Origin: Anaerolineaceae bacterium
GTDB taxonomy: Bacteria; Chloroflexota; Anaerolineae; Anaerolineales; Anaerolineaceae
NCBI GenBank assembly: GCA_030653365.1
Contig: JAURZL010000012.1
Location: 62,001 to 126,000, forward strand
Direction: 5' to 3'
Length of the DNA: 64,000 nucleotides
Of the stretch, positions 29,405 through 38,426 are shown one piece after another (position 1 is the first letter of the stretch; every line of letters starts with the position of its first letter). The notes under the pieces were generated by a model, which had not been told where the DNA came from, did no database searches, and was given only the letters and a program-made list of their open reading frames with translations. Position numbers and translations under genes: made by a program.

Positions 29405-29498
29405 GTCAACCTCGATTCTTGAAGATGTATTAAGAATTGTATGAATTCAGTTAAAGTGGTTATCAGGGATTTCTGATTATTTTGATTTGGAGAAAAAA

Positions 29499-29558
29499 TT
29501 GAAAATTGGTAAGAGGTCATACCAGTTAAAATTATAATGATTCCACACCTGAAGTCAA
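29499..29558 (-). promoter_or_regulatory. Promoter and operator of the FAD oxidase gene, shared with glpD
   Basis: On the minus strand TTGACT (29558-29553), 16-bp spacer, TATAAT (29536-29531), then the operator TGGTATGACCTCTTACCA (29524-29507) over the start region. The wider palindrome is AACTGGTA-N8-TACCAATT. Positions 29499-29546 are identical to 36040-36087 upstream of glpD. The TGGTatgACC core resembles GntR/FadR-type sites; a repressor acting just downstream of -10 is expected. No GntR gene is in the window. Confidence 0.75.
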
Positions 29559-29637
29559 GGTTTGATCCTCCTGAATTCAAAACAGAGTTGATTCAGAAAA
29601 TCCACTTCGTTCAGATGAAGTGAAATTAGACTGAAAC

Positions 29638-30411
29638 TTAAACCTTGGTGGCGGTGATGATCAGGTTTCCACTCGACTCGGGCGAGAATGGCTCACCTTG
29701 CATGCTACCATAGGCGTGGACCTCCCGAAAACCCGCCTGAACCAATTGATGTTCAAGTTCGGAACTTATTTGTGGACGCAGTAGGGTAGTGTTGACAACC
29801 GATTGCCAATCGGAGTCGTTGTTACGTTTTAGTGTGACAATATTAAAGCGGATCTGACCGTTGGGGAGAAAATCATAGAATCGCTGGAAGATCCACTCAC
29901 TCGCTTCTGATTGGTAAGTCTGCGGTTCCATCCAGCGTTCCTGCTGGTGCATGACAGCATCAAAGTTACGATTCTGAATGAAAACCATACCACCTGGTCG
30001 GAGAACAGATAGAAAGTCCTCCAAAGATGCATTAAGTTCATCTTCTTTTGTCAGATGGGGCAGCGAGTTACCCAGGCAAAGCAAAAGGTCAAATTGATTG
30101 CCCCCAAAAGTCTTCGCCATTTCCCCCAAACCAGCGCTTTCAAAACGAACCTGTACACCAGCATTGTGTGCATTCTGCTGGCTTTTCTCAATCATTTCTG
30201 GAAAGAGGTCTGCTGCACTAACCCGGTGACCTGCTTTGACCAAGGCGATGGCATGCATACCGGTACCACAGGCAGTATCCAGAATATCCAGCGGTCGTTG
30301 AAGGATATTCTGTAACAAGCGGATTTGTTTTTCAATAAACGGCATCTCGTATGCCAGCCGATTTTTCCAATTTACAAAGCGATCATAATCATCTGAAAAT
30401 TTCTCATACAT
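29638..30411 (-). CDS. Class I SAM-dependent methyltransferase
   Basis: 257 residues. LDILDTACGTGMHAIALVKAG is motif I (SAM binding, about residues 45-65), VSAADLFPEMI the acidic loop, FDLLLCLGNSLPHL motif IV and LSVLRPGGMVFIQ motif V. The N-terminal MYEKFSDDYDRFVNW is typical of small-molecule or glycine/sarcosine-type methyltransferases. Substrate unknown. The ATG at 30411 has GAGGTG upstream; an earlier TTG in frame is unlikely. Divergent from the membrane protein at 30558. Confidence 0.8.
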   Translation of the reverse strand: MYEKFSDDYDRFVNWKNRLAYEMPFIEKQIRLLQNILQRPLDILDTACGTGMHAIALVKAGHRVSAADLFPEMIEKSQQNAHNAGVQVRFESAGLGEMAKTFGGNQFDLLLCLGNSLPHLTKEDELNASLEDFLSVLRPGGMVFIQNRNFDAVMHQQERWMEPQTYQSEASEWIFQRFYDFLPNGQIRFNIVTLKRNNDSDWQSVVNTTLLRPQISSELEHQLVQAGFREVHAYGSMQGEPFSPESSGNLIITATKV

Positions 30412-30557
30412 GTTCACCTCTACAAACAATTGATAACCTCTATCATAAACGAAATAGTATCGAAATCAATTCATTCTATTTCAAGTTTGTATACAATATT
30501 CAAATCAGGTCTTACAATAACTGTGAAATCATTCTCGAAGATGGGATTTTCAAAAAA

Positions 30558-31214
30558 ATGACACAGTGGTTTTTAGAATACTATTCTTACCTGGCATGGG
30601 CAGGGAGTCTGGTGATTCTGGTCAGCAGTCTGATAGCAGCACTAGCTTACAGGGGAAAAAATGGTGAACGCTTTTCGATCGCAACTCATTTTGATTCCGA
30701 ATTGGGAGAAAGGGGGGTATCTCAGCTTTCCTGGCTTTTCAATGGGGGACTCATTATCGGAAGTTTTCTTCTGTTTTTGATGATGCCAGGTGTGGGTATC
30801 AGCATGAATAGTATTTGGGGTACGATTGGAACAGTAATTGGGATGATTGCTGCCCTTGCTTGCCTGTTTGTGGGTGTATTCCCGATGAACAATATCAAAC
30901 CACACATCAAGGCAGCGATGACCTATTTCCGCGCTGGGTTGGCAACAGTTTTATTATTTATCATCGCCATTCTGACCCAGTCCCCAAGTGAACGCGTTAT
31001 ACCACTGTATTCGCTCATCATCGGCGTCATCGCTTTCATGGCTTATGCGTCCTTTCTCGTGTACATGGGAAGGACAACAAAGAAAGAACCATCCAATGCG
31101 TTGGATACAACAACGATAACCAATCGGCCACGTTTTAGGTGGATGCCATTTCTGGAATGGATGGTTGTCATTTTCACCATCCTGTGGTTTTTGGTGATTA
31201 GTGCTGCCCGATAA
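30558..31214 (+). CDS. DUF998-like integral membrane protein
   Basis: 218 residues with six predicted membrane segments (about 8-28, 55-75, 85-105, 120-140, 150-170, 195-215). Features such as GVSQLSWLFNGGLIIGSFLL and FPMNNIKPHIKAAMTYF (split by helices) fit DUF998, a family of small six-helix membrane proteins of unknown function. The start at ATG 30558 is chosen because the open frame upstream (to 30351) overlaps the divergent methyltransferase and lacks membrane character. The ribosome site is weak. It converges with the GPH symporter. Confidence 0.6.
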   Translation: MTQWFLEYYSYLAWAGSLVILVSSLIAALAYRGKNGERFSIATHFDSELGERGVSQLSWLFNGGLIIGSFLLFLMMPGVGISMNSIWGTIGTVIGMIAALACLFVGVFPMNNIKPHIKAAMTYFRAGLATVLLFIIAILTQSPSERVIPLYSLIIGVIAFMAYASFLVYMGRTTKKEPSNALDTTTITNRPRFRWMPFLEWMVVIFTILWFLVISAAR

Positions 31215-31232
31215 ATGGCGAAGAGAACCTTT

Positions 31233-32579
31233 CTATTGAGAAAGTGAATTCTTCACCAATTCAGCATGTTTCTCGCGCGTAATTGGATACCAGATAAGCA
31301 GTGGTAGAGCGATCATAAAAGCAATCACTGGCACAATGGCATAAAAGAAACGAATACCAAAAAGAGCCTGGGTGGTCTGAATCGCATCAGGTACATAACC
31401 ATAAAGATCCAACGCCCAACCGGCAACGGCAATTCCAATGGCTCCGGTCATTTTTCCCAGAAAAGCGTTCACCCCAAAGTAGATCCCTTCGTGTCGTTCC
31501 CCCGATTGGGCTGCATCAACTTCAATCACGTCTGGAATCATGCTCCAGGGGAAGACATATTGGGCTGAAAAACCTACCCCGGCGACAAAGGCAATAACGT
31601 AGATCCATGGAGTTGGTCCTTGCGGGAGGAAAAATGCGGCAACAATTGCGATGGATGCGATGAAGAGACCGAGTGCATAGGCTGGGCCTTTGTTCATTTT
31701 TTTGGAAACCAGCCGCCAGGGAATGAGGAAAATTGCGACGGTTCCAAGTAATACAAGCATGACAAACGAGATTTGGTCAGCCATCAACAGCTGGTAGGTA
31801 AGAAAATAGGGTAACAGAGCGGTGAGCAAGGTAAAGCTGATGCTGATGATGGTGCTCATAATCATAAACTGAACGAACGGTTTATTTTTAAACACATGCT
31901 TTAGTTGTTGTTTGAGTGCCATTTTCGCTGGCATCAGGTCTGGGCGGGGGGTTTCTTTTACACCAAGAACTGTGATCAGCATGGTAATAATGGCGACAAC
32001 ACCGAAGATTGCCCCCATACCGCTATACGCTGCGGTCTTCGACCATCCCATACCCATAAACATACCAGTAACCGCTGTTGTGGCAGCTGCACCCAGGATA
32101 TAGCCTAATACGGTGAAGATCATGCGAATCGAAATGAGGGAAGTGCGCTCGTCATAATCATAGGTAAGCTCAGCAGAGAGAGCATAATATGGCACACTTA
32201 CCAGTGTCTGAGTAGTATCTGCCAATAAGAACGATCCCAACACAGCCAGGAAGGCTTTCACGCCTACTAATCCTGGTGGGAGTGAAAACAACAACCAGAT
32301 GGATAATCCAAAGGGTATTGCTCCTAGAAGCATATAAGGTTTGCGTCTGCCCCAACGACTTCGGGTGCGGTCGGAAAGGTAACCAAATACCGGATCATTG
32401 ATTGCATCCCAGGTAAATTTACCTACAAGCAGGGCTGTTCCCGCCAAACCAGGGTTAATTCCAGCAATATCTGTGTAATAGAATAGGAGAAAAAATTGAA
32501 TGGAGGATGTAAGCAGTGCGATCCCGAGATCTGCAATGCCGTAGAGGATCTTTGTCTTCATTGGTAATTTTTCGCTCAT
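31233..32579 (-). CDS. GPH-family sugar:cation symporter (MelB-like MFS)
   Basis: 448 residues, 12 membrane segments. DAINDPVFGYLSDRTRSRWGRRKPYMLLG (split, about 55-83) is the GPH-family signature with the Asp residues that bind the coupling cation in MelB. PYYALSAELTYDYDERTSL is the conserved loop after helix 4. Family members import glycosides, pentosides or hexuronides with Na+ or H+. AAGGAGCAAATC precedes the ATG. It follows the GxGYxYP gene by 11 bases, so import and processing of the same compound is a fair inference. Confidence 0.85.
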   Translation of the reverse strand: MSEKLPMKTKILYGIADLGIALLTSSIQFFLLFYYTDIAGINPGLAGTALLVGKFTWDAINDPVFGYLSDRTRSRWGRRKPYMLLGAIPFGLSIWLLFSLPPGLVGVKAFLAVLGSFLLADTTQTLVSVPYYALSAELTYDYDERTSLISIRMIFTVLGYILGAAATTAVTGMFMGMGWSKTAAYSGMGAIFGVVAIITMLITVLGVKETPRPDLMPAKMALKQQLKHVFKNKPFVQFMIMSTIISISFTLLTALLPYFLTYQLLMADQISFVMLVLLGTVAIFLIPWRLVSKKMNKGPAYALGLFIASIAIVAAFFLPQGPTPWIYVIAFVAGVGFSAQYVFPWSMIPDVIEVDAAQSGERHEGIYFGVNAFLGKMTGAIGIAVAGWALDLYGYVPDAIQTTQALFGIRFFYAIVPVIAFMIALPLLIWYPITREKHAELVKNSLSQ

Positions 32580-32590
32580 GATTTGCTCCT

Positions 32591-34288
32591 TTATTTGTTT
32601 GATTCTTGCATGTGCTGCCTGGCTAGTTCCAGAAAATCATCCCCCCGGACGATGTGGATGTGGTCGTTTTGTATTTCCTGGACGAATTTGACGATATCGT
32701 TGTAACTGGTACGATAGGCGAAGAGATGAACGCCAATAAACACCGGACAAGTTTGTTGGTTCATGATCTCTTCATGGATTTTTGTCAGTAAGTCTTCTGC
32801 CCTGAGCCAGATCTGATCAACCTTTGGAAATAGGTTGACGATGATGGGAACGCCCCGAACGAGTTGAGAAGGCGCTCGGGTGACAACGGCGTAACCAGCC
32901 AGATATCCAATAATTTCACCGCGATGGATGGCGAGGTTCCGTAACACCCTGGCTGGTGGGTCTGCTACATAAGTGGTGACAACATGAATGCCAGATTGTT
33001 CACAGACCCGAGCGGTTTCTTTCATATAAGCTATCAGGTTCGGAGCGAGCGGAGGAACGATATAACCAGCTCCGGATGGTCCAGCAATAAGGCAGTCTTT
33101 CTCCGTGGCTGTTGATATGTATTTTTCAAACAAAGCTGGAGCGATCTCATTCAGAAGCGGTTGGGTTTCCCAATTGAACGGAACGCTGCCTCGTTGTGGA
33201 CTGTACCAGTTTCCCAGCTCGCCTGTGTGCATCATCATCAATTGATCACCGTCAGATAGGGTGAAGGTTAGGTAGATGCCTTGGGGATCGAGTAAAACCT
33301 GACTGGAGGGTTGCATTTGTTGTATCCCAGATGATGGTAATTTGGAGTGGAATGAGAAGTTTCCAGCAAGGTGTGCAGGCACAAGTCGCAATCCGTTTGA
33401 GGAAAGCTGCAGCATGAACGCTAATTCATCATCACGACAGGTATGCCATCCAAAAATGGTTGGATAGGGTTTCGCTTTTACGGAATGTTGTACACGATTG
33501 GAAAGTTTTACTTCCTGAGACCGTAGCCCCATCCAGAAAAGGGCGAATTTTCGTACCAATTTATCGAGAGATAGCGCAAATAGGAACTCACGCAGGCGAG
33601 GTGGTCCAAATACAAGTAAAAGAAGCAATTGATTGCCCAGTCTGCCTGTTGTGGAAGATAAACTATACACGAAGATTTTATGTTGAACAACGTAATCCAA
33701 AAACTCCGCACGACCCCAACCAGGCTCTATGCAAGCCAGGTAACCAGGCTTACACTCGGTAAAAAGATTTTCATAAGCCCAACGATAAAGACTGATTCGG
33801 TCAGGCCATCGTTTGCGCAGGTCGTGTTTGATATCGAGTTTGATACTGGAAAGTTGGTCGATGATGGAATTGGTCACCGGTAACAGATTCTCCTGCGCAG
33901 CCATCATTAATGCAATGTTGGCGGTATCAGGAAAATCTTCGTCCCATATGATCAGACCAGCGATTGAATCGATGTGCTGGGAGATTAGCTCATTGAGATC
34001 GGATACAGAAGAGATGATTAAGTCATATTTGTTTTGATAATAATCCAGGTTGCGCTGGTCCTGGTTGCCAAGCAGGTCGCGGTATTTGGCATACCAGATT
34101 TCATCATCAAGGAAATTTTCATTGGTGCGCCGGGCAGTGGGGTCATCGTAAACACCATAATCCAGGTAGATGGAAGGTGAAATACGGTTAACCAATCCCT
34201 GTAATGTGGCTGCACAGACACGTTCAGCATAGCTGAATTTGTTCACATCCAGAACAGTGATGGAATGGGTTTCAGTCACATGGGACAT
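32591..34288 (-). CDS. GxGYxYP-family putative glycoside hydrolase-like protein
   Basis: 565 residues. The N-terminus, SYAERVCAATLQGLVNRISP and IYLDYG, matches the first domain of the GxGYxYP family, in which an ATLQGLVNR.. segment is typical. The defining motif appears near residue 401 as GPSGAGYIVPPL (Tyr-x-Tyr-Pro relaxed to Tyr-x-Val-Pro). The family is predicted to act on carbohydrates but has little biochemistry. No signal peptide is present, so it should work in the cytoplasm, unlike many exported relatives. It has its own leaderless-type promoter 6 bases upstream and lies between glpD and the symporter gene. Confidence 0.7.
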   Translation of the reverse strand: MSHVTETHSITVLDVNKFSYAERVCAATLQGLVNRISPSIYLDYGVYDDPTARRTNENFLDDEIWYAKYRDLLGNQDQRNLDYYQNKYDLIISSVSDLNELISQHIDSIAGLIIWDEDFPDTANIALMMAAQENLLPVTNSIIDQLSSIKLDIKHDLRKRWPDRISLYRWAYENLFTECKPGYLACIEPGWGRAEFLDYVVQHKIFVYSLSSTTGRLGNQLLLLLVFGPPRLREFLFALSLDKLVRKFALFWMGLRSQEVKLSNRVQHSVKAKPYPTIFGWHTCRDDELAFMLQLSSNGLRLVPAHLAGNFSFHSKLPSSGIQQMQPSSQVLLDPQGIYLTFTLSDGDQLMMMHTGELGNWYSPQRGSVPFNWETQPLLNEIAPALFEKYISTATEKDCLIAGPSGAGYIVPPLAPNLIAYMKETARVCEQSGIHVVTTYVADPPARVLRNLAIHRGEIIGYLAGYAVVTRAPSQLVRGVPIIVNLFPKVDQIWLRAEDLLTKIHEEIMNQQTCPVFIGVHLFAYRTSYNDIVKFVQEIQNDHIHIVRGDDFLELARQHMQESNK

Positions 34289-34294
34289 ACAAAA

Positions 34295-34322
34295 ATTATA
34301 GAATTGGATGCAGAATTATCAA
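34295..34322 (-). promoter_or_regulatory. Leaderless-type promoter of the GxGYxYP gene
   Basis: Minus strand TTGATA (34322-34317), 16-bp spacer, TATAAT (34300-34295). Only six bases separate the -10 box from the ATG at 34288, so the expected start point is the A of the start codon. No Shine-Dalgarno sequence is present. Confidence 0.65.
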
Positions 34323-34402
34323 AAGAAAAAAATGATTGAATTTTTATATTCCTGTGTGTTACATTGGTTGTAACTTTTTAATTCTAGATTCTTTATCCAT
34401 GC

Positions 34403-36004
34403 TCAGGCTGGGATGGATAAGGGAAGCGAATAAGATTGATTGTATAACTGCTGATAAGCCAATACTTCAGCCTGCCATTGCGATTCATCCCAGCCTAGTT
34501 CTGGTTGACAGATTTCGCGGATTTGCTCCATCATGGGCATGCATCCCAATGGTAATAAACTGCCAATGCGGGTGCGCCGTAACAGTAAATCGTCCAAATG
34601 GACGACCTGCTCATGACTGGCTGCCCACTTCAGCTCAGCCCAGAGGGTTGGTGTGGCTTGAATACTCTCGAGATCATCTGCACATGCGGAGAGTATCAAA
34701 TCAGGCGTATTGTAGCTGTATCTTCCCATCAGGCGAATCTTCTGTTGTGTTGATAACATCTGATGATCGAAAACGGCTTTTAATTTTTGCTCATCAATTC
34801 GATCCAGGGCACGTCCTGTAGGATCAAATTTGATTTTCTCTGGTAAATATTTACGGGCAAATTTCAGGGTTCGTTGTGCCATGTGACGAAACATTGTTAA
34901 TTTTCCGCCAGTGATGGTGATAAGACCATCCTCGTCCCACAGAATTTCATCTCTGGCTTCTTTGGATGGGTCAGCTTTACCTGTATCCAAAACGGAGCGG
35001 ATACCAGCGAAGGATGAAACGATATCTTCGGTCGTCAAATGCAAACAGTCGAAAATGTGGTTTACTGCCGTCATCAGATAATCCACCTCGCTGGGTGAAA
35101 TCCTTGGATCAGTGACCATTGGATGGTCCTGATCGACATCTGTAGTACCAACCAGTGTGGATCCCTCCCAGGAAAATGCGAAAACAGGGCGTTGATCATC
35201 CGGGTGCAGAAAACTGACTGCATCATCCAGAGGAATCCGATCGTGAGTAAAGATCAAATGGCTCCCGCGCAGCAACCTTAAACGAGGCGATTTGCCAATC
35301 TTGCCCCTTAATTCATCCGCCCAGGCACCGCTGGCGTTGATCACCAGCCTAGCTTTTATTTCTTTTTCCGCACCAGATAATTCATCCCTGACCTGGACAC
35401 CACATACGGTACCATTACTGGTCCGTAAAAGATCTACCACGTTGGTGTAATTGATAGCGCTGCCACCGGCTGCCTGACCCTCCTGAATGACCCGATAAAC
35501 CAACCGGGCATCATCTGTCTGGGCATCATAGAAACCATAACCGCCTACCAGTTGTTTTTCGTTGAGTTGTGGACAAATCTCTTTCAGACGTTGTTTGGAA
35601 AATTTTGAATGTTTCCAACGCAGCACCATAATATCATAAACGATCAATCCCAGACCAAACACCCATCCAGGAGTATGATCTCCCTGATAATTCACAATAT
35701 TGAAATGCAGTGGGTCAATCAACCCTTTTCCCTCATGAACCAATTGCTGGCGTTCCCGTGAGGAATCCAGGGTTAATTTAATTTGAGCATTCTTCAGATA
35801 GCGCAAGCCACCATGTACCATTTTCGAAGAGCGGCTGGATGTTCCGGAAGCGAAATCGTGACCTTCCACCAGCAAGGTTTTTAACCCGATCCCTGCAGCT
35901 TCCCGGAATACCCCTGCACCGACGATTCCACCCCCAATCACAATTACATCCCAAGGCTGTGATAGATCAGCCCATATCGACGGACGCCCACCTGGATTTT
36001 CCAT
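34403..36004 (-). CDS. glpD: FAD-dependent glycerol-3-phosphate dehydrogenase
   Basis: 533 residues. DVIVIGGGIVGAGVFREAAG (residues 19-38) is the Rossmann FAD-binding motif; TLLVEGHDFASGTSSRSSKMVHGGLRYL (split, about 47-75) is the GlpD family signature. The DAO domain is followed by the C-terminal DAO_C helical domain (about 385-533). It oxidises sn-glycerol-3-phosphate to DHAP at the membrane, feeding electrons to quinone. The ATG at 36004 with GCGAGG upstream is preferred to an in-frame TTG at 36022. It is the first gene of a same-strand run with the GxGYxYP and symporter genes. Confidence 0.92.
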   Translation of the reverse strand: MENPGGRPSIWADLSQPWDVIVIGGGIVGAGVFREAAGIGLKTLLVEGHDFASGTSSRSSKMVHGGLRYLKNAQIKLTLDSSRERQQLVHEGKGLIDPLHFNIVNYQGDHTPGWVFGLGLIVYDIMVLRWKHSKFSKQRLKEICPQLNEKQLVGGYGFYDAQTDDARLVYRVIQEGQAAGGSAINYTNVVDLLRTSNGTVCGVQVRDELSGAEKEIKARLVINASGAWADELRGKIGKSPRLRLLRGSHLIFTHDRIPLDDAVSFLHPDDQRPVFAFSWEGSTLVGTTDVDQDHPMVTDPRISPSEVDYLMTAVNHIFDCLHLTTEDIVSSFAGIRSVLDTGKADPSKEARDEILWDEDGLITITGGKLTMFRHMAQRTLKFARKYLPEKIKFDPTGRALDRIDEQKLKAVFDHQMLSTQQKIRLMGRYSYNTPDLILSACADDLESIQATPTLWAELKWAASHEQVVHLDDLLLRRTRIGSLLPLGCMPMMEQIREICQPELGWDESQWQAEVLAYQQLYNQSYSLPLSIPA

Positions 36005-36039
36005 GAAAACCTCGCTGAACAAATGAAATGATTAATGAT

Positions 36040-36099
36040 TTGAAAATTGGTAAGAGGTCATACCAGTTAAAATTATAATGATTCCACCCGGTAAGTCAA
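36040..36099 (-). promoter_or_regulatory. Promoter and operator of glpD, shared with the FAD oxidase gene
   Basis: Minus strand TTGACT (36099-36094), 16-bp spacer, TATAAT (36077-36072), then TGGTATGACCTCTTACCA (36065-36048). Positions 36040-36087 are base-for-base identical to 29499-29546. Only six bases between the -35 box and the identical block differ, so selection on the regulatory module rather than recent duplication of a gene is likely. Confidence 0.75.
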
Positions 36100-36210
36100 G
36101 CAGGAATTTGAGAATTCAGGATCATCCACTCCAGTTCATTTCCCAGCCCAGCGTTCTCCCCGGGCAACAATAACAATGTACCTTTTCACCAAGTTGGTCA
36201 GGTTTTTTTT

Positions 36211-36258
36211 GTTGGTATAACCCGCAAAAGCACCTGCCAGACCCGGATTAATGAGATG
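36211..36258 (-). repeat. Hairpin repeat element, copy F
   Basis: Read on the minus strand: CATCTCATTAATCCGGGTCT, then a nested hairpin CAGGT-gc-TTTTG ... CAAAA-aaa-ACCTG with GGT/ACC inside. Located between divergent glpD and the glycosyltransferase gene. Translation through it (LINPGLAGVFAG) generates a spurious small open frame. Confidence 0.65.
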
Positions 36259-36331
36259 TTTCAAATTTTTATTGTGATAAAATTTGTTAGAGGATCCAAC
36301 CAGTCGTAATGATGGAACATCAGGCTTATTG

Positions 36332-38299
36332 ATGCTTTTATTAATAATTTCTTTTGGTATTTTTCTATTCATCTCGTTACAAATAAATCGTTATTTCAAA
36401 TATAAAACACTGCTGGACTGGTGTCTGGGTGCTTTCCTACTGTTATTCACCCTGATTGTTTTTACAATGACTGTAGCAGGTTTGTTTTACCGGATGAACA
36501 ATCCTGGGTTCATTTTCCTGCTTCAGATAATCCTGCTAATTATTTCAACACTCATTGTCCGCTATGGAATATCACCCGGGCAACCCATTCTCCCTTTAAA
36601 ATTTCCAACACTCGATTTTAAGAATTTATCAAAATCATACCTGGCGTTAGTTTTCATTGTCATCAGTGCTGCTGTTGCGATCCTGAACCTGGTATATGTA
36701 TTCTTTGTACCGCCCAACAACAATGATTCGCTGATGATTCATCTGGCACGCCTTGGCATGTGGGACCAGTTCGGCAGCTGGCTGCCCTGGAACACCAAAG
36801 TCGTCTGGCAATTAACCTTTCCGTTTAACGCAGAAATTGTCAGTTATTGGACTTTATTATTCACCAGAAGTGAGCGTCTCCTGGGATTGATCACTTATAT
36901 TTCAGGTTATTTTTCAATTATCCTGCTCTATCGCCTGAGTTTTGAGCTGACCAAAAAGAAAGCGATCGCAGTGATTGCCGCGCTCACCTGGGCAGCTTTA
37001 CCAGTTGTCCAGCTAAATTTCACCTCCACCCGCCATGACCATGTCAGTTCCCTTCTGGTCTTATCCGCAATCCATTTCTTTTATTTTCACCTAAAGGAAA
37101 AAAATAGCGGGTATTTAATATTGTCTGGTTTGAGTATTGGTTTGTCCATCGGTACGAATTATTCCGTCGGCGGGTATTTGCCTGGTCTGGGGATTGCTTT
37201 TGTTTTCTACTGGCTCTTCTTCAAGAAACTCACCTTCCGGGAGGTCATCACTCTTGGGTTTTCTTCAATTATCGCCTTTTTCCTCTTCAGTTCGCCGGTT
37301 TTTATTAGTAATTACGTGCATTTTGGCTCCTTACTGGGACCTGATGCTCCCGAAAGCGGAAGTGTCCTCCTAAAGAGCGCTCTTCATGAAGATACCTCCA
37401 CTCTCGAGCATACTGGTTTGATGGCTAGCAGGTGGGCTTACCAGATCGTAGATTTTCAGGGGATTCCTGAACCCTATCTGGGTAAATTGATGCAGTACAA
37501 AGCCTGGCTTCCGGCACGAATCGCAGAACAAACTGGCGTTTCAATGGAGGTGAACAAATCTTTACTCAATCAGCACATTTTCCGATATGAGGAACATATT
37601 CCCTTCTCGGAAGATTCTTCCTGGTTTGGAATTGTTGGAAAATTTATTTTTTATCTTGTCTCCCTTTATATCATTTTTATCACCATCAAGAAAAAACATC
37701 CGCTGATGATGATTGCCACCATCTTTTTATTGACAGTACCGCTATCCTTCGCCTTCTTAAGATCCGGATGGACACCTTATGATGGCCGCTACTTCATCAC
37801 ATTATTCGCCTGTCTTTCAATCGGTCTGGCAGCCTTGCTTGACAATTTGAACAGCAAACTCAGGAATATCCTCATTTTCTGTATTATTGTATTGTCCGTC
37901 ATGACCTTGTTCATGTCAATCTATAGCAATCCAGCTAAATCCTTCTGGGGATACAAAGCTTTCTGGATCCAGCATCGATTCGACTCCATTTCTGCTCAAT
38001 CCTATGACACCAAAGAAATGATCTATCTTGTGGATCAAACTGTGCCGGAGGATGGCGTCCTGGGGATTGCCACGACCAGTAATGTATATTACGAATATGG
38101 GCTCTTTGGAGAAAATTTTACACGCAAGATCGTCCCCATTTTTCCGGATGAGAAAGTATGCGATAATCAATGGCTGAAAGAAAATGCGATCCAGTTTATC
38201 CTTGTGGATTTTGGCGAACCCGATTATCCTCCTTGCTCGTTAGGTGGTTATGAAGCCCTCAAAAGCATGAAAAACTGGATTGTTTTTGAGATAAAATAA
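36332..38299 (+). CDS. GT-C membrane glycosyltransferase
   Basis: 655 residues with about 13 hydrophobic segments. After two N-terminal helices and a third region comes PPNNNDSLMIHLARLGMW and the following WLPWNTK, WQLTFPFNAEIVSYW, which fit the acidic first loop and the following conserved part of PMT/ArnT-like transferases using polyprenyl-phosphate sugars. A soluble tail of about 110 residues, with Cys-containing PDEKVCDNQWL, is extracytoplasmic. Start uncertain: ATG at 36332 is used, an in-frame TTG at 36284 would add 16 residues. Repeat copies F and C bracket the gene in the same orientation. Confidence 0.7.
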   Translation: MLLLIISFGIFLFISLQINRYFKYKTLLDWCLGAFLLLFTLIVFTMTVAGLFYRMNNPGFIFLLQIILLIISTLIVRYGISPGQPILPLKFPTLDFKNLSKSYLALVFIVISAAVAILNLVYVFFVPPNNNDSLMIHLARLGMWDQFGSWLPWNTKVVWQLTFPFNAEIVSYWTLLFTRSERLLGLITYISGYFSIILLYRLSFELTKKKAIAVIAALTWAALPVVQLNFTSTRHDHVSSLLVLSAIHFFYFHLKEKNSGYLILSGLSIGLSIGTNYSVGGYLPGLGIAFVFYWLFFKKLTFREVITLGFSSIIAFFLFSSPVFISNYVHFGSLLGPDAPESGSVLLKSALHEDTSTLEHTGLMASRWAYQIVDFQGIPEPYLGKLMQYKAWLPARIAEQTGVSMEVNKSLLNQHIFRYEEHIPFSEDSSWFGIVGKFIFYLVSLYIIFITIKKKHPLMMIATIFLLTVPLSFAFLRSGWTPYDGRYFITLFACLSIGLAALLDNLNSKLRNILIFCIIVLSVMTLFMSIYSNPAKSFWGYKAFWIQHRFDSISAQSYDTKEMIYLVDQTVPEDGVLGIATTSNVYYEYGLFGENFTRKIVPIFPDEKVCDNQWLKENAIQFILVDFGEPDYPPCSLGGYEALKSMKNWIVFEIK

Positions 38300-38300
38300 T

Positions 38301-38376
38301 AAACCATAGTGGTCAGGGTGTTTATCGTGGAATTTTTGCCACTAAAAACACCCGCCAACCCAGATTTAATGAGATA
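38301..38376 (-). repeat. Hairpin repeat element, copy C
   Basis: Minus strand: ATCTCATTAAATCTGGGTTG, then GGGTGTTT-tta-GTGG ... CCAC-gat-AAACACCC, an 8 + 4 bp nested hairpin. It begins two bases after the glycosyltransferase stop and could also stop transcription, though it has no U-run. Confidence 0.65.
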
Positions 38377-38426
38377 AATTTGAAATCTTTTTGGTATCAT
38401 TACAACAAAAAAATCAGGAGTGTTTA

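Noticed and set aside
36136..36372. Small open frame (minus) with LINPGLAGVFAG, and similar frames at 38248-38463 and 39674-39961
   Set aside because: The shared peptide is only the translation of the hairpin repeat element in one frame. Ribosome sites are absent and the rest of the frames do not match each other.
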